Source: an uncultured Desulfobacterium sp.
GTDB taxonomy: Bacteria; Desulfobacterota; Desulfobacteria; Desulfobacterales; Desulfobacteraceae
Direction: 5' to 3'
Length of the DNA stretch: 14,260 bases
NCBI GenBank assembly: GCA_937124525.1
Contig: CAKZLA010000356.1
Span: 1-14,260 of the forward strand
The notes below the pieces were generated by a model. It worked only from the letters and a program-made list of their open reading frames with translations. It was not told the origin of the DNA and searched no databases. Shown here in pieces: positions 6,662-14,260 of this stretch. Position 1 is the stretch's first letter. The number at the start of each line of letters is the position of its first letter. The position numbers were made by a program, and so were the translations under genes.

Positions 6662-8653
6662 ATGAGTTTATTTAAAATAAAATCACAATTTCAACCCACC
6701 GGCGATCAACCCCAGGCCATTGAATACCTTTCCCATGGCATCAAAAATGGGGCTGCCCACCAGGTGCTATTAGGGGTCACCGGGTCCGGTAAAACCTTTA
6801 CCATGGCCAACATCATTGCATCGGAGGAAAAGCCAAGCCTCATCATTGCTCCCAATAAAACCCTGGCAGCCCAGCTATACAATGAGTTTAAATTGCTGTT
6901 TCCGGAAAACGCTGTGGAGTATTTTGTCAGCTATTATGATTATTACCAGCCAGAAGCCTATATTCCCTCCAGCGACACCTATATTCAAAAGGACTCTTCC
7001 ATCAATGAACTCATTGATAAAATGCGTCATTCCGCCACCCGGTCTGTGCTGGCCCGGAAAGATGTCATTGTGGTGGCCAGTGTCTCCTGCATATATGGCC
7101 TTGGGGCCCCGGAAGATTACCTGGCCCTGCGGGTGGAAATAGCCGAAGATATGGAAAAACCCCGGGAGTCCCTTTTAAAGGAACTGGTGAATATCCAATA
7201 CAGCCGCAATGATATGGATTTCCATAGGGGCACCTTCCGGGTCCGGGGGGATCGGGTGGAGGTGTTTCCCGCCTATGAAGAGGAAAAGGCCTTGCGCATT
7301 GATTTTTTCGGGGATGACATTGAAAGCATTGCCGAGATTGATCCCCTTAAAGGAACGGTGCTCCACACCATTAAAAAAACGGCCATTTACCCCGCATCCC
7401 ACTATGTCACCCGGAGCCAGACCCGGAAACGAGCGGTGAAAGCCATCACCGAGGAGCTCAAGCAGCGACTGGAATATTATTACAAAGAAAATAAATTGTT
7501 AGAGGCCCAGCGGCTGGAAGAGCGAACCCAGTACGACCTTGAGATGATGAACGAAATAGGGTATTGCAACGGCATTGAAAATTATTCCCGCCACCTCACC
7601 GGCAGGTCCCAGGGGGAGCCCCCGCCCACGCTGTTGGATTATTTCCCCGATGATTTCCTTCTTTTCTTTGATGAAAGTCACATCTCCGTGTCCCAGGTGG
7701 GCGCCATGTACAAGGCGGATCGATCCCGCAAAGAAAACCTGGTGGGTCATGGGTTTCGGTTGCCGTCGGCCCTGGATAACCGTCCCTTGAAATTTGAAGA
7801 GTTCAAAAAAAAAACAGCCCATGTGGTGTATGTATCAGCAACCCCGGCCGATTATGAAATGGAAAAATCCCAGGGCAGGGTGGCCGAACAGATTGTCCGG
7901 CCCACGGGTCTTCTGGACCCTATCCTGGAGGTGCGAACCGCCAAGACCCAGGTGGACGATCTCTATGAAGAGATAATGAAACGGGTGGAGGCGGATGAAC
8001 GAGTTCTGGTGACCACCTTGACCAAGCGAATGTCCGAAGATTTGACGGACTACTTTTCTGATTTTGGCATGAAGGTAAAATACCTCCATTCCGACATAGG
8101 CACCGTGGAACGAATTGATATTATACAAGACTTAAGAAAAGGGCTCTTTGACGTACTCATAGGCATTAATCTTCTCCGGGAAGGCCTTGATATCCCTGAA
8201 GTTTCCCTGGTGGCAATTCTGGATGCCGATAAAGAGGGTTTTTTACGATCCTATCGTTCTTTAGTCCAGACCTTTGGCAGGGCGGCCCGCAATGCCGCCG
8301 GCAAGGTGATCATGTATGCAGATCGTATTACCCCGTCCATGAAAAAAGCCATGGAAGAGACCCACCGTCGCCGCAAAATTCAGAGGGCCCATAATAAAGA
8401 ACATAATATTACCCCCTCCACCATTCAAAAAGAGCTGAGGGTGTTTGATTACACCATGGAAAAAGCCATCAATGCCCCGGAAGGTCAGGTTCAAGAAGAG
8501 ACAGAAAACTATGATCCTACCTCGGAGAATCTGGAGGAGATCATTAAAGGCCTTACAATGGAGATGAAGCAGGCTGCAGATGAAATGCGATTTGAAAGAG
8601 CTGCGGATTTAAGGGATAAAATCAAAGAACTCACCCGCACCAAGGAGTTATAA
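6662..8653 (+). CDS. uvrB: excinuclease ABC subunit B (UvrB)
   Basis: Damage-verifying helicase-like ATPase of nucleotide excision repair. It is loaded onto damaged DNA by UvrA and then recruits UvrC. It has 663 residues, close to the usual 670. Motifs seen in order are Walker A GVTGSGKT at 38-45, the aromatic beta-hairpin that clamps DNA beginning [10 protein letters not shown] at 91-100, the DEAD-like box DESH at 337-340, VSATPADYE at 391-399, the helicase motif [11 protein letters not shown], and a C-terminal UVR coiled-coil domain (about 626-661) that contacts UvrC. AGGAA at 6653-6657, four bases before the ATG, supports the start. Codons 382-385 contain an uninterrupted run of ten A (7805-7814). 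uvrC follows after 7 bases. I see no clear LexA-type operator in the 247 bases upstream. Confidence 0.98.
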   Translation: MSLFKIKSQFQPTGDQPQAIEYLSHGIKNGAAHQVLLGVTGSGKTFTMANIIASEEKPSLIIAPNKTLAAQLYNEFKLLFPENAVEYFVSYYDYYQPEAYIPSSDTYIQKDSSINELIDKMRHSATRSVLARKDVIVVASVSCIYGLGAPEDYLALRVEIAEDMEKPRESLLKELVNIQYSRNDMDFHRGTFRVRGDRVEVFPAYEEEKALRIDFFGDDIESIAEIDPLKGTVLHTIKKTAIYPASHYVTRSQTRKRAVKAITEELKQRLEYYYKENKLLEAQRLEERTQYDLEMMNEIGYCNGIENYSRHLTGRSQGEPPPTLLDYFPDDFLLFFDESHISVSQVGAMYKADRSRKENLVGHGFRLPSALDNRPLKFEEFKKKTAHVVYVSATPADYEMEKSQGRVAEQIVRPTGLLDPILEVRTAKTQVDDLYEEIMKRVEADERVLVTTLTKRMSEDLTDYFSDFGMKVKYLHSDIGTVERIDIIQDLRKGLFDVLIGINLLREGLDIPEVSLVAILDADKEGFLRSYRSLVQTFGRAARNAAGKVIMYADRITPSMKKAMEETHRRRKIQRAHNKEHNITPSTIQKELRVFDYTMEKAINAPEGQVQEETENYDPTSENLEEIIKGLTMEMKQAADEMRFERAADLRDKIKELTRTKEL

Positions 8654-8660
8654 TACTTCC

Positions 8661-10481
8661 ATGGACGCTCCCTTGCAGGAAAAATATAACAATACGCCAG
8701 GTGCCCCAGGTGTTTACCTCATGAAGGATGGGAAAGGCCGGACCATCTATGTGGGCAAAGCGGGAAATTTAAAAAAACGCCTGGCTGCCTATTTTGTAAA
8801 AGTGACAGGGCATGACCCCAAAACCGGCATTCTCATTAAAAATATTGTTGATTTTGATCTCATTGTCACGGCCAGTGCCCATGAAGCCCTGATCCTTGAA
8901 GCCACCCTGATCAAGAAGCATAAGCCCAAGTACAATGTAATTCTAAAGGATGGAAAAAATTATCCCTGCCTGCGTCTGGACACCACGGAAAAATATCCCG
9001 CCCTCCAGGTGGTGAGAAAAATTAAAAATGATCAGGCCACCTATTTTGGTCCTTACTCATCCGCCCATAGCGTCAGGCATACGTTAAAGCAGGTTAATCG
9101 TATTTTTAAACTGAGGAAATGTAAAAAGACCCAGTTTAACAACCGGTCCCGGCCCTGTCTCCAGTACCAGATGAAAACCTGTCTGGGACCTTGTTGCATG
9201 GATGTGTCGGTGGCGTTGTACGGGGAAATTGTCAATGATGTGAAGCTATTTCTCAAGGGCAGGGCACCTGAGTTGATCCTGCGCCTGAAAAAAGAGATGC
9301 TGCACCAGGCCGACCTTCAGAATTTTGAGCGGGCGGCCCAGCTGAGGGACACCCTATTTGCCATTGAAAAGACATTGGAACGTCAGATCGCAGTGACTGC
9401 GGATATGATGGACAGAGATGTCATTGCCTGCCACGGAGATCAGGGCAGGGCCGTTGTGACCCTGCTATTTGTCCGCTCCGGGTATGTGGTGGGGACCCGC
9501 CATTTTCATTTTGACATGACCTGGAACGGCATCTCCGAAATCATGGGGGCTTTTCTCATGCAGTATTATGAAACAAATACCTTTATTCCCCCCCAGATTT
9601 TATTGTCCCATGGCGTGGAGGATCAACCCATCCTTGAAACCCGGTTCACAGAAAAAAAAGGCCGCCGGGTTCATCTGCTCATTCCGGAACGGGGGGATAA
9701 AAAGAAAATTATGGACATGGCCCGCCTTAATGCAGAAAATGAGCTGAACAGCTCACTGTCCCAGCAGGCTGAGACCCATGCGGTGCTTGTCATGCTCCAG
9801 AAGCTCATGGCTCTGCCCGGGATTCCTAGGCGCATTGAGTGTTATGATAACTCCAATATTGCAGGCACAGATCCTGTCTCTTCCATGGTGGTCTTCACCG
9901 ATGGAAAGCCAGACAAGGCTGCCTATCGTAAATTTATCATTAAAGGGGTGACAGGGGCAGATGATTACGCCTGCATGACCCAAGTTCTCACCCGACGATT
10001 TTCTCCCAGCAAAGGCGAGCCCCTGCAATTTCCCGATCTTCTGGTGGTGGATGGCGGCAAAGGCCAGCTATCCATGGCCCTGTCCGTGTTAAAGGATATT
10101 GGGCTGTCAGATCAGATCCCAGTGGTGGGCCTTGCCAAAAAAGATGTGGAAAAGGGGGAGGATCACGATAAAATTTATATTCCCCACCGATCCAACCCCC
10201 TGAATACCACCCAGGCGTTAAAGGCCCTTTATCTTCTACAGCAGTTACGGGATGAGGCCCACCGGGTGGCCATCGGCTTCCAGAGAAAAAGACGGAATAA
10301 AAGGGCAGGAGGATCAGTTCTGGATGATATCCCAGGCATTGGCAAAAAACGAAAGACAGTGCTGCTACAGGCATATAAAGGAGTTACAGCCATGAAATTG
10401 GCAACCCTTGAGGAGCTGGCTTCGTTGCCGGGAATGACATTGCCAGCCGCAGATGCGGTGTTTGAGGTACTTCACCGATAG
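8661..10481 (+). CDS. uvrC: excinuclease ABC subunit C (UvrC)
   Basis: Dual-incision nuclease of nucleotide excision repair, cutting 3' and 5' of the lesion after binding UvrB. It has 606 residues, the normal length. The N-terminal GIY-YIG nuclease shows GVY at 17-19, YVG at 30-32, Arg40 and catalytic Glu80 (LILEATLIKKHKPKYN). Four cysteines, Cys154, Cys166, Cys174 and Cys178, match the iron-sulfur ligands described for E. coli UvrC. A UVR domain follows near 195-232. The RNase H-like C-terminal nuclease keeps Asp396 (YDNSN), Asp464 (VVDGGKG) and His534 (DEAHR). A tandem helix-hairpin-helix (IPGIGKKRK and LASLPGMT) ends the protein. The start is seven bases after the uvrB stop. The nearest AAGGAG (8642-8647) lies inside the last uvrB codons, about 13 bases upstream, so translation is probably coupled. 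Its last ten bases overlap the 3' end of the opposite-strand mltF gene. Confidence 0.97.
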   Translation: MDAPLQEKYNNTPGAPGVYLMKDGKGRTIYVGKAGNLKKRLAAYFVKVTGHDPKTGILIKNIVDFDLIVTASAHEALILEATLIKKHKPKYNVILKDGKNYPCLRLDTTEKYPALQVVRKIKNDQATYFGPYSSAHSVRHTLKQVNRIFKLRKCKKTQFNNRSRPCLQYQMKTCLGPCCMDVSVALYGEIVNDVKLFLKGRAPELILRLKKEMLHQADLQNFERAAQLRDTLFAIEKTLERQIAVTADMMDRDVIACHGDQGRAVVTLLFVRSGYVVGTRHFHFDMTWNGISEIMGAFLMQYYETNTFIPPQILLSHGVEDQPILETRFTEKKGRRVHLLIPERGDKKKIMDMARLNAENELNSSLSQQAETHAVLVMLQKLMALPGIPRRIECYDNSNIAGTDPVSSMVVFTDGKPDKAAYRKFIIKGVTGADDYACMTQVLTRRFSPSKGEPLQFPDLLVVDGGKGQLSMALSVLKDIGLSDQIPVVGLAKKDVEKGEDHDKIYIPHRSNPLNTTQALKALYLLQQLRDEAHRVAIGFQRKRRNKRAGGSVLDDIPGIGKKRKTVLLQAYKGVTAMKLATLEELASLPGMTLPAADAVFEVLHR

Positions 10482-11911
10482 GAAGGTTGTGGGTGGTGGG
10501 CGGCCCCCAGTAGCTGTTCCCTTGGAGGAGCCAGTTTCTTTTTCAAAATGTCATAATACATTAAAATTTGTTGAACGTGTCTCACCGGTTCCCACCCCCT
10601 GGCATAGCCATGTCTTGTTTTACGATAATATTTTCGTTTACTTAAAAGGGGAAGGGTCTTTTCAAGGGAAGACCATTTCAAGGGGTCCAGACTATCCGAC
10701 ACGGCCAGTCTTTGTGCATCTTTTATGTGCCCATATCCCACATTATAACTGCCAATGGCAAAAAGAAGTTTTTCATTGGGATTTTCAATGTCATCAAACC
10801 TCTTGTACATCATATAAAGATATTTAATGCCAGCCCGGAGGCTCTGAATGGGGTCCAACCTGTTGGATATTCCCATTTCCCTGGCGGTACTTTTTGTAAC
10901 CTGCATGAGCCCCCGGACCCCTGTAAAGCTTTTAGCCAGGGGATCGAAATGAGATTCCTGGTACACCAGGGCCGCGATTATCCGCCAGTCAAACCCATAT
11001 TTAAAGGATTCTTGAATAATATATTTACGATATTTGGGAAATCGTGTTTCCAGCCGTTTATGAAATTTTTTCACATCAAAATAATCAAAGTCTTCAAGAT
11101 TCCCATAATAGGTTTCAAAGAGTTTTTTATAGAATCCTGTTTTGTTTATGTGGTAAAAAAAATGATTGATGCGGTCCATGAGCTTTATTTCCAAAGGATT
11201 GACCGCCCACCCAAGGAATTCCACCCCATGGAGGGGAATACCGATGACGATGTCAGGGTAATAGCGGCGATTCAGTTGGGCAATATTGGAGTCTGCCACG
11301 GTGTAGTCAATTTCTTTTTTTGCCACCATTTCAATGATTTCCTCTGATGGGGTGTTATCCATGAGAATGATATTAAGATCAATGCCGCCCTTTTTTAATT
11401 TTTCAAGGCAATCATGGTAGGACGTATTCCTGCGGACGTGGATGGTTTTTCCGCTGAGATCTTCAGGGCTTTTAATGTCAGGTTTTTTTTTATGATAAAT
11501 CAGTTGCTGCTGAACCTGCATATAAGGCTGGGAAAAAAGCAAACTCACCTGTCGTCTCGGGGTGATGGTGAGGGCCGCTCCGATGAAATCACCCTCCCCG
11601 GTTTCAAGCAGGGGAACCATGCTGTTCCATCCCGGCGTAAGGACCTCTAACTCCACGTCAATAAAATCGGCAAAGGCCCGGGCAAGTTCATATTCAAATC
11701 CCATGGCTTCCCCGCGATAGGTATAATAGGCATTGCCATTGTTATCCGTGATGAATCGGATTTTTTTCTCTTTTAATATCCTGGACAGGGCATCGGGTTG
11801 TGCATGGGATTTTTCATTTTCAATGTTAATGCAAACTGCCACAAGCCCACCGATGAGCAGCAGAAAAAGGACTAACAAAAAATAGTTGGAGATATGTTTT
11901 TTTATATCCAT
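10472..11911 (-). CDS. mltF: MltF-like membrane-associated lytic murein transglycosylase (substrate-binding plus SLT domains)
   Basis: Likely cleaves the beta-1,4 bond between N-acetylmuramic acid and N-acetylglucosamine with 1,6-anhydro product, at the periplasmic face. The 479 residues begin with a hydrophobic segment (about 9-29). It is either a signal peptide or an anchor; Cys27 lies in LVAVC, but Val at -1 makes a lipobox doubtful. Residues about 48-270 form a type-3 extracellular solute-binding domain (IRFITDNNGNAYYTYRG, GFEYELARAFAD, LTITPRRQVSLLFSQPY). Residues about 295-430 are the SLT domain with the catalytic Glu319 in VYQESHFDP, GVRGLMQVTKSTA, and SYNVGYGHI. This two-domain order is the MltF architecture, where the N-terminal domain senses peptidoglycan peptides and controls the catalytic one (known for Pseudomonas MltF). 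It starts 4 bases after the parC stop, with only a weak ribosome binding site inside parC. Lys141-143 are encoded by nine A in a row. Confidence 0.92.
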   Translation of the reverse strand: MDIKKHISNYFLLVLFLLLIGGLVAVCINIENEKSHAQPDALSRILKEKKIRFITDNNGNAYYTYRGEAMGFEYELARAFADFIDVELEVLTPGWNSMVPLLETGEGDFIGAALTITPRRQVSLLFSQPYMQVQQQLIYHKKKPDIKSPEDLSGKTIHVRRNTSYHDCLEKLKKGGIDLNIILMDNTPSEEIIEMVAKKEIDYTVADSNIAQLNRRYYPDIVIGIPLHGVEFLGWAVNPLEIKLMDRINHFFYHINKTGFYKKLFETYYGNLEDFDYFDVKKFHKRLETRFPKYRKYIIQESFKYGFDWRIIAALVYQESHFDPLAKSFTGVRGLMQVTKSTAREMGISNRLDPIQSLRAGIKYLYMMYKRFDDIENPNEKLLFAIGSYNVGYGHIKDAQRLAVSDSLDPLKWSSLEKTLPLLSKRKYYRKTRHGYARGWEPVRHVQQILMYYDILKKKLAPPREQLLGAAHHPQPSYR

Positions 11912-11915
11912 ACAT

Positions 11916-14192
11916 TCACTTCTCTGTTAAATCCTCGGGGGGCAGGACTTCCATATCACTTACATTCTGAAATCCCCGGGGAAGCTTTCTGCCCCGAAGC
12001 CCCCGTTTTCCTGTGTAGTTTTCCTGATTCCCTGGTTTTAAACGCAAGAAATGTTTTCCTGAGTGGATAACCAGGGTGGCTCCCTGGGGAATTATTTTTA
12101 ATATATTGATGCGCTCTCCACCGGTAATTTGAACTTGATCCCTGGGAATCCCAATGATTTTATTTCCTTTACCTTTTTCCAGTTTGGGCATTTCCTTTAC
12201 CGGAAAGATAAGAAACCGACCGGCTGTGGTGATCACTGCAATGAGGTCAGTGGTCGGGCATGGTATCACCCCCGGCGTCATGAGTTGTGCATGGGGGGCC
12301 AGATTGATGAGTAGTTTTCCATTTTTATTGCGGGTGATAAAATTGGCAAAATCGGTGATAAAACCAAACCCTGTGTCTGAATAAATAAAATAAAGGGTGT
12401 CATCTCCAGAGTTTAACATGTTGCAGATAAAGGCCTCGGGTTTAAGGGCCAGTCGTCCGGTTAATGGCTCCCCCATTCCCCGGGCCGAGGGCAGGGAGTG
12501 AGCTGGCAGGGAATAACTCCGTCCGGTATTGTCCATGAAGACCACCGGCCGATTGCTCATAGCCCTGGTATGGGCCAGCAGAGAATCCCCGGTTTTAAAT
12601 TTAAGTTTTTCAGGATCAATGTCATGGCCCTTGGCAGATCTCACCCAGCCATTGGTGGAAAGGATAATGGTCACGGGTTCCGTGGCAATAACCTCTTCTT
12701 CGGAAAAGGCCTCTGCCTCCTTTCGTTGACGCAGGGGGGAGCGTCTATCATCACCGTGGGTTTTAATATCCTGGCGGATTTCTTTTTTAATCAAGTTGAT
12801 TAGCTGTTTTTTTGAACCCAGTATTTTTTCAAGGGATTTGCGCTCCTTTTCCAGATCCGACTGTTCCCCTTTAATTTTCATCTCTTCCAGTTTTGCCAGA
12901 TGCCGAAGTTTAATTTCAAGAATGGATTGGGCCTGGCGATGTGAAAGGGTGAATCGCTTCATCAACGCATTTTCCGCATCATCTTCGGTGCGGATGATTT
13001 CAATGACCTCGTCAATATTTAAAAATGCGGTGAGCAGTCCCTCCAGGATGTGGAGCCGATCCGTAACCTGATTCAAGCGATGGGTCACCCTTTTAGTCAC
13101 GGTCTCTTTGCGGAACTCAAGCCACTCATTCAAAAAGGTCAGCATTGGTTTTACTTCGGGTTTGCCATTTAAACCGATCATGTTCATGTTCACCCGGTAG
13201 GAGCGTTCCAGATCGGTGGTGACAAACAGATGGGCCATGAGTGCATCCAGATTGGTTCTGGAGGATTTTGGCACAATCACCAGACGGGTGGGGGACTCAT
13301 GGTCAGATTCATCCCGAATATCTGAGACCATGGGTAATTTTTTGGCCTCCATCTGACCGGCAATCTGCTCAAGGATTTTTTCGCCGGAAGAGTGAAAGGG
13401 CAGGGCGTTGATGACAATGTCTCCCCGATCTTCAAAATAGGTGGCCCGCATTTTAATTCTGCCGTGTCCTGTGAGGTACATTTCCCGAATTTCATGGGAA
13501 GGGGTGGTGATTTCGGCATCTGTGGGGTAATCCGGACCCAAAAGGAAATCCATGATGGCATCAATGTCTGCCTTGGGGTGGTCCAAAAGATAGATACAGG
13601 CATTGGCCACCTCGGTGAGATTATGGGGGGGAACATCTGTTGCCATGCCCACGGCAATACCGGTGGTGCCGTTGAGGATCAGATTGGGCAGGCGGGCCGG
13701 TAGAAGGGTGGGCTCTTTAAGGGTGCCATCAAAATTAGGCCGCCATTGGGTGGCACCGGCATTGAGTTCTGCCAATAGCAGTTCACTGTACCGGGAGAGC
13801 CTGGACTCCGTGTACCGCATGGCGGCAAAGGACTTGGGATCATCCGGGGCACCCCAGTTGCCTTGGCCATCCAGCAAGGGGTAGCGGCAGGAGAATGGCT
13901 GGGCCAGGAGCACCATGGCCTCGTAGCAGGCAGAATCCCCATGGGGATGAAATTTACCCAGCACATCTCCCACGGTGCGGGCGGATTTCTTATATTTTGC
14001 CGTGGCTGAAAGCCCCAGCTGGCTCATGGCATAGACAATTCGTCGTTGCACGGGCTTGAGACCGTCGGCAATGTTGGGAAGGGCCCTGTCCAAAATGACA
14101 TACATGGCATAGTTGAGATAGGCTTTTTCGGCAAAGGCTTCAAAAGGCATTTTTTCAAAATCATCCAAAGCCATGGGTGACAGACTTGTCAT
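11916..14192 (-). CDS. parC: DNA topoisomerase IV subunit A (ParC)
   Basis: Breaks and rejoins both strands to unlink daughter chromosomes, working as ParC2ParE2 with ATP hydrolysis in ParE. It has 758 residues, near the 752 of E. coli ParC. The breakage-reunion domain starts with [20 protein letters not shown], contains the quinolone-determining stretch [15 protein letters not shown] (79-93) and the catalytic Tyr127 in [27 protein letters not shown] follows, then a long coiled-coil (about 440-485) and a beta-pinwheel C-terminal domain. The GyrA-box (QRRGGKG-like) is missing, the N-terminal sequence is closest to ParC, and ParE is encoded upstream, so this is ParC and not GyrA. Positions equivalent to E. 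coli Ser80 and Glu84 are Ser87 and Glu91, the quinolone-sensitive state. GGAGG ends seven bases before the ATG, and the start overlaps the parE stop by one base. Confidence 0.96.
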   Translation of the reverse strand: MTSLSPMALDDFEKMPFEAFAEKAYLNYAMYVILDRALPNIADGLKPVQRRIVYAMSQLGLSATAKYKKSARTVGDVLGKFHPHGDSACYEAMVLLAQPFSCRYPLLDGQGNWGAPDDPKSFAAMRYTESRLSRYSELLLAELNAGATQWRPNFDGTLKEPTLLPARLPNLILNGTTGIAVGMATDVPPHNLTEVANACIYLLDHPKADIDAIMDFLLGPDYPTDAEITTPSHEIREMYLTGHGRIKMRATYFEDRGDIVINALPFHSSGEKILEQIAGQMEAKKLPMVSDIRDESDHESPTRLVIVPKSSRTNLDALMAHLFVTTDLERSYRVNMNMIGLNGKPEVKPMLTFLNEWLEFRKETVTKRVTHRLNQVTDRLHILEGLLTAFLNIDEVIEIIRTEDDAENALMKRFTLSHRQAQSILEIKLRHLAKLEEMKIKGEQSDLEKERKSLEKILGSKKQLINLIKKEIRQDIKTHGDDRRSPLRQRKEAEAFSEEEVIATEPVTIILSTNGWVRSAKGHDIDPEKLKFKTGDSLLAHTRAMSNRPVVFMDNTGRSYSLPAHSLPSARGMGEPLTGRLALKPEAFICNMLNSGDDTLYFIYSDTGFGFITDFANFITRNKNGKLLINLAPHAQLMTPGVIPCPTTDLIAVITTAGRFLIFPVKEMPKLEKGKGNKIIGIPRDQVQITGGERINILKIIPQGATLVIHSGKHFLRLKPGNQENYTGKRGLRGRKLPRGFQNVSDMEVLPPEDLTEK

Positions 14193-14260
14193 TATTCCAC
14201 CTCCACTAAATTGCCGTTTTCTTCAATCCACCGGCGTCGGTCAGAGGCCCGTTTTTTACC
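14192..14260 (-). CDS. parE: DNA topoisomerase IV subunit B (ParE), C-terminal end only
   Basis: On the minus strand the window opens in a frame of 22 residues that includes [16 protein letters not shown] and ends LVEVE before a TAA at 14192-14194. The 'KKR.S.DRR.W...G' pattern is the conserved C-terminal tail of ParE/GyrB-type ATPase subunits, here ParE because parC follows. The stop and the parC start share one base (TAATG), as expected of a coupled operon encoding two subunits of one enzyme. The rest of the gene lies beyond the window. Confidence 0.88.
   Translation of the reverse strand, partial: GKKRASDRRRWIEENGNLVEVE
14198..14205 (-). promoter_or_regulatory. ribosome binding site of parC
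   Basis: On the minus strand GGAGGTGG lies within the last codons of parE just ahead of the parC ATG. Placement inside the upstream gene supports translational coupling of the two subunits. Confidence 0.7.

Noticed and set aside
10453..10827. Plus-strand open frame of 124 residues beyond the uvrC stop
   Set aside because: It lies across the end of uvrC in another frame and opposite mltF, with low-quality composition and no ribosome site; it is a shadow.
10712..11347. Plus-strand open frame of 211 residues antisense to mltF
   Set aside because: It lies wholly opposite a gene with intact solute-binding and SLT motifs, has no ribosome site and resembles no family.
11916..14192. Gyrase subunit A instead of ParC
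   Set aside because: The GyrA-box is absent, the N-terminal block matches ParC more closely, and a ParE C-terminal tail is encoded directly upstream.
1..14260. CRISPR array, tRNA, rRNA, transposase, toxin-antitoxin or phage-defence genes
   Set aside because: No regularly spaced repeats, cloverleaf-like stretches, insertion-sequence ends or small paired genes were seen on either strand.

Overview
This window looks like a core-genome segment of a Gram-negative bacterium, most likely a Desulfobacterota (delta-proteobacterial sulfate reducer, Desulfobacteraceae-like). The pointers are moderate GC content (high 40s percent by eye), a true glutaminyl-tRNA synthetase, topoisomerase IV of the ParC/ParE type and an MltF-type murein transglycosylase. 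The lineage is inferred from gene content and was not searched.

Layout: bases 1-1088 hold sparse, poorly recognisable material. There is a possible tail of an upstream gene at 3-74, then a gene at 193-756 with an acetoacetate-decarboxylase-like look. A plausible C-terminal continuation of that gene lies in the next frame up to 856, so it is probably frameshifted. Bases 1089-2536 carry rmlA and rmlC (dTDP-sugar synthesis), overlapping by one base. Bases 2641-4601 carry ispF (MEP isoprenoid pathway) and cysS, followed by a hairpin terminator. glnS (4711-6414) runs convergently on the minus strand and is divergent from uvrB-uvrC (6662-10481), which code for two of the three nucleotide-excision-repair proteins. 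The 3' end of uvrC overlaps the 3' end of an mltF-like gene by 10 bases. That gene is the last of a minus-strand set parE (partial, window edge) - parC - mltF.

Functionally the window is a mosaic of housekeeping modules: surface-sugar activation, isoprenoid precursor synthesis, two aminoacyl-tRNA synthetases, UvrBC repair, and chromosome decatenation coupled to a cell-wall lytic enzyme. Apart from the first kilobase, every large open frame is a recognisable full-length enzyme with its catalytic motifs intact.

I found no CRISPR array, tRNA, rRNA, insertion sequence or defence system, and I do not see a convincing undescribed system. The points most worth a second look are the broken gene near the left end, the A10 and A9 homopolymers inside uvrB and mltF, the convergent gene overlap, the unusual GlnRS, and the parE-parC-mltF coupling.
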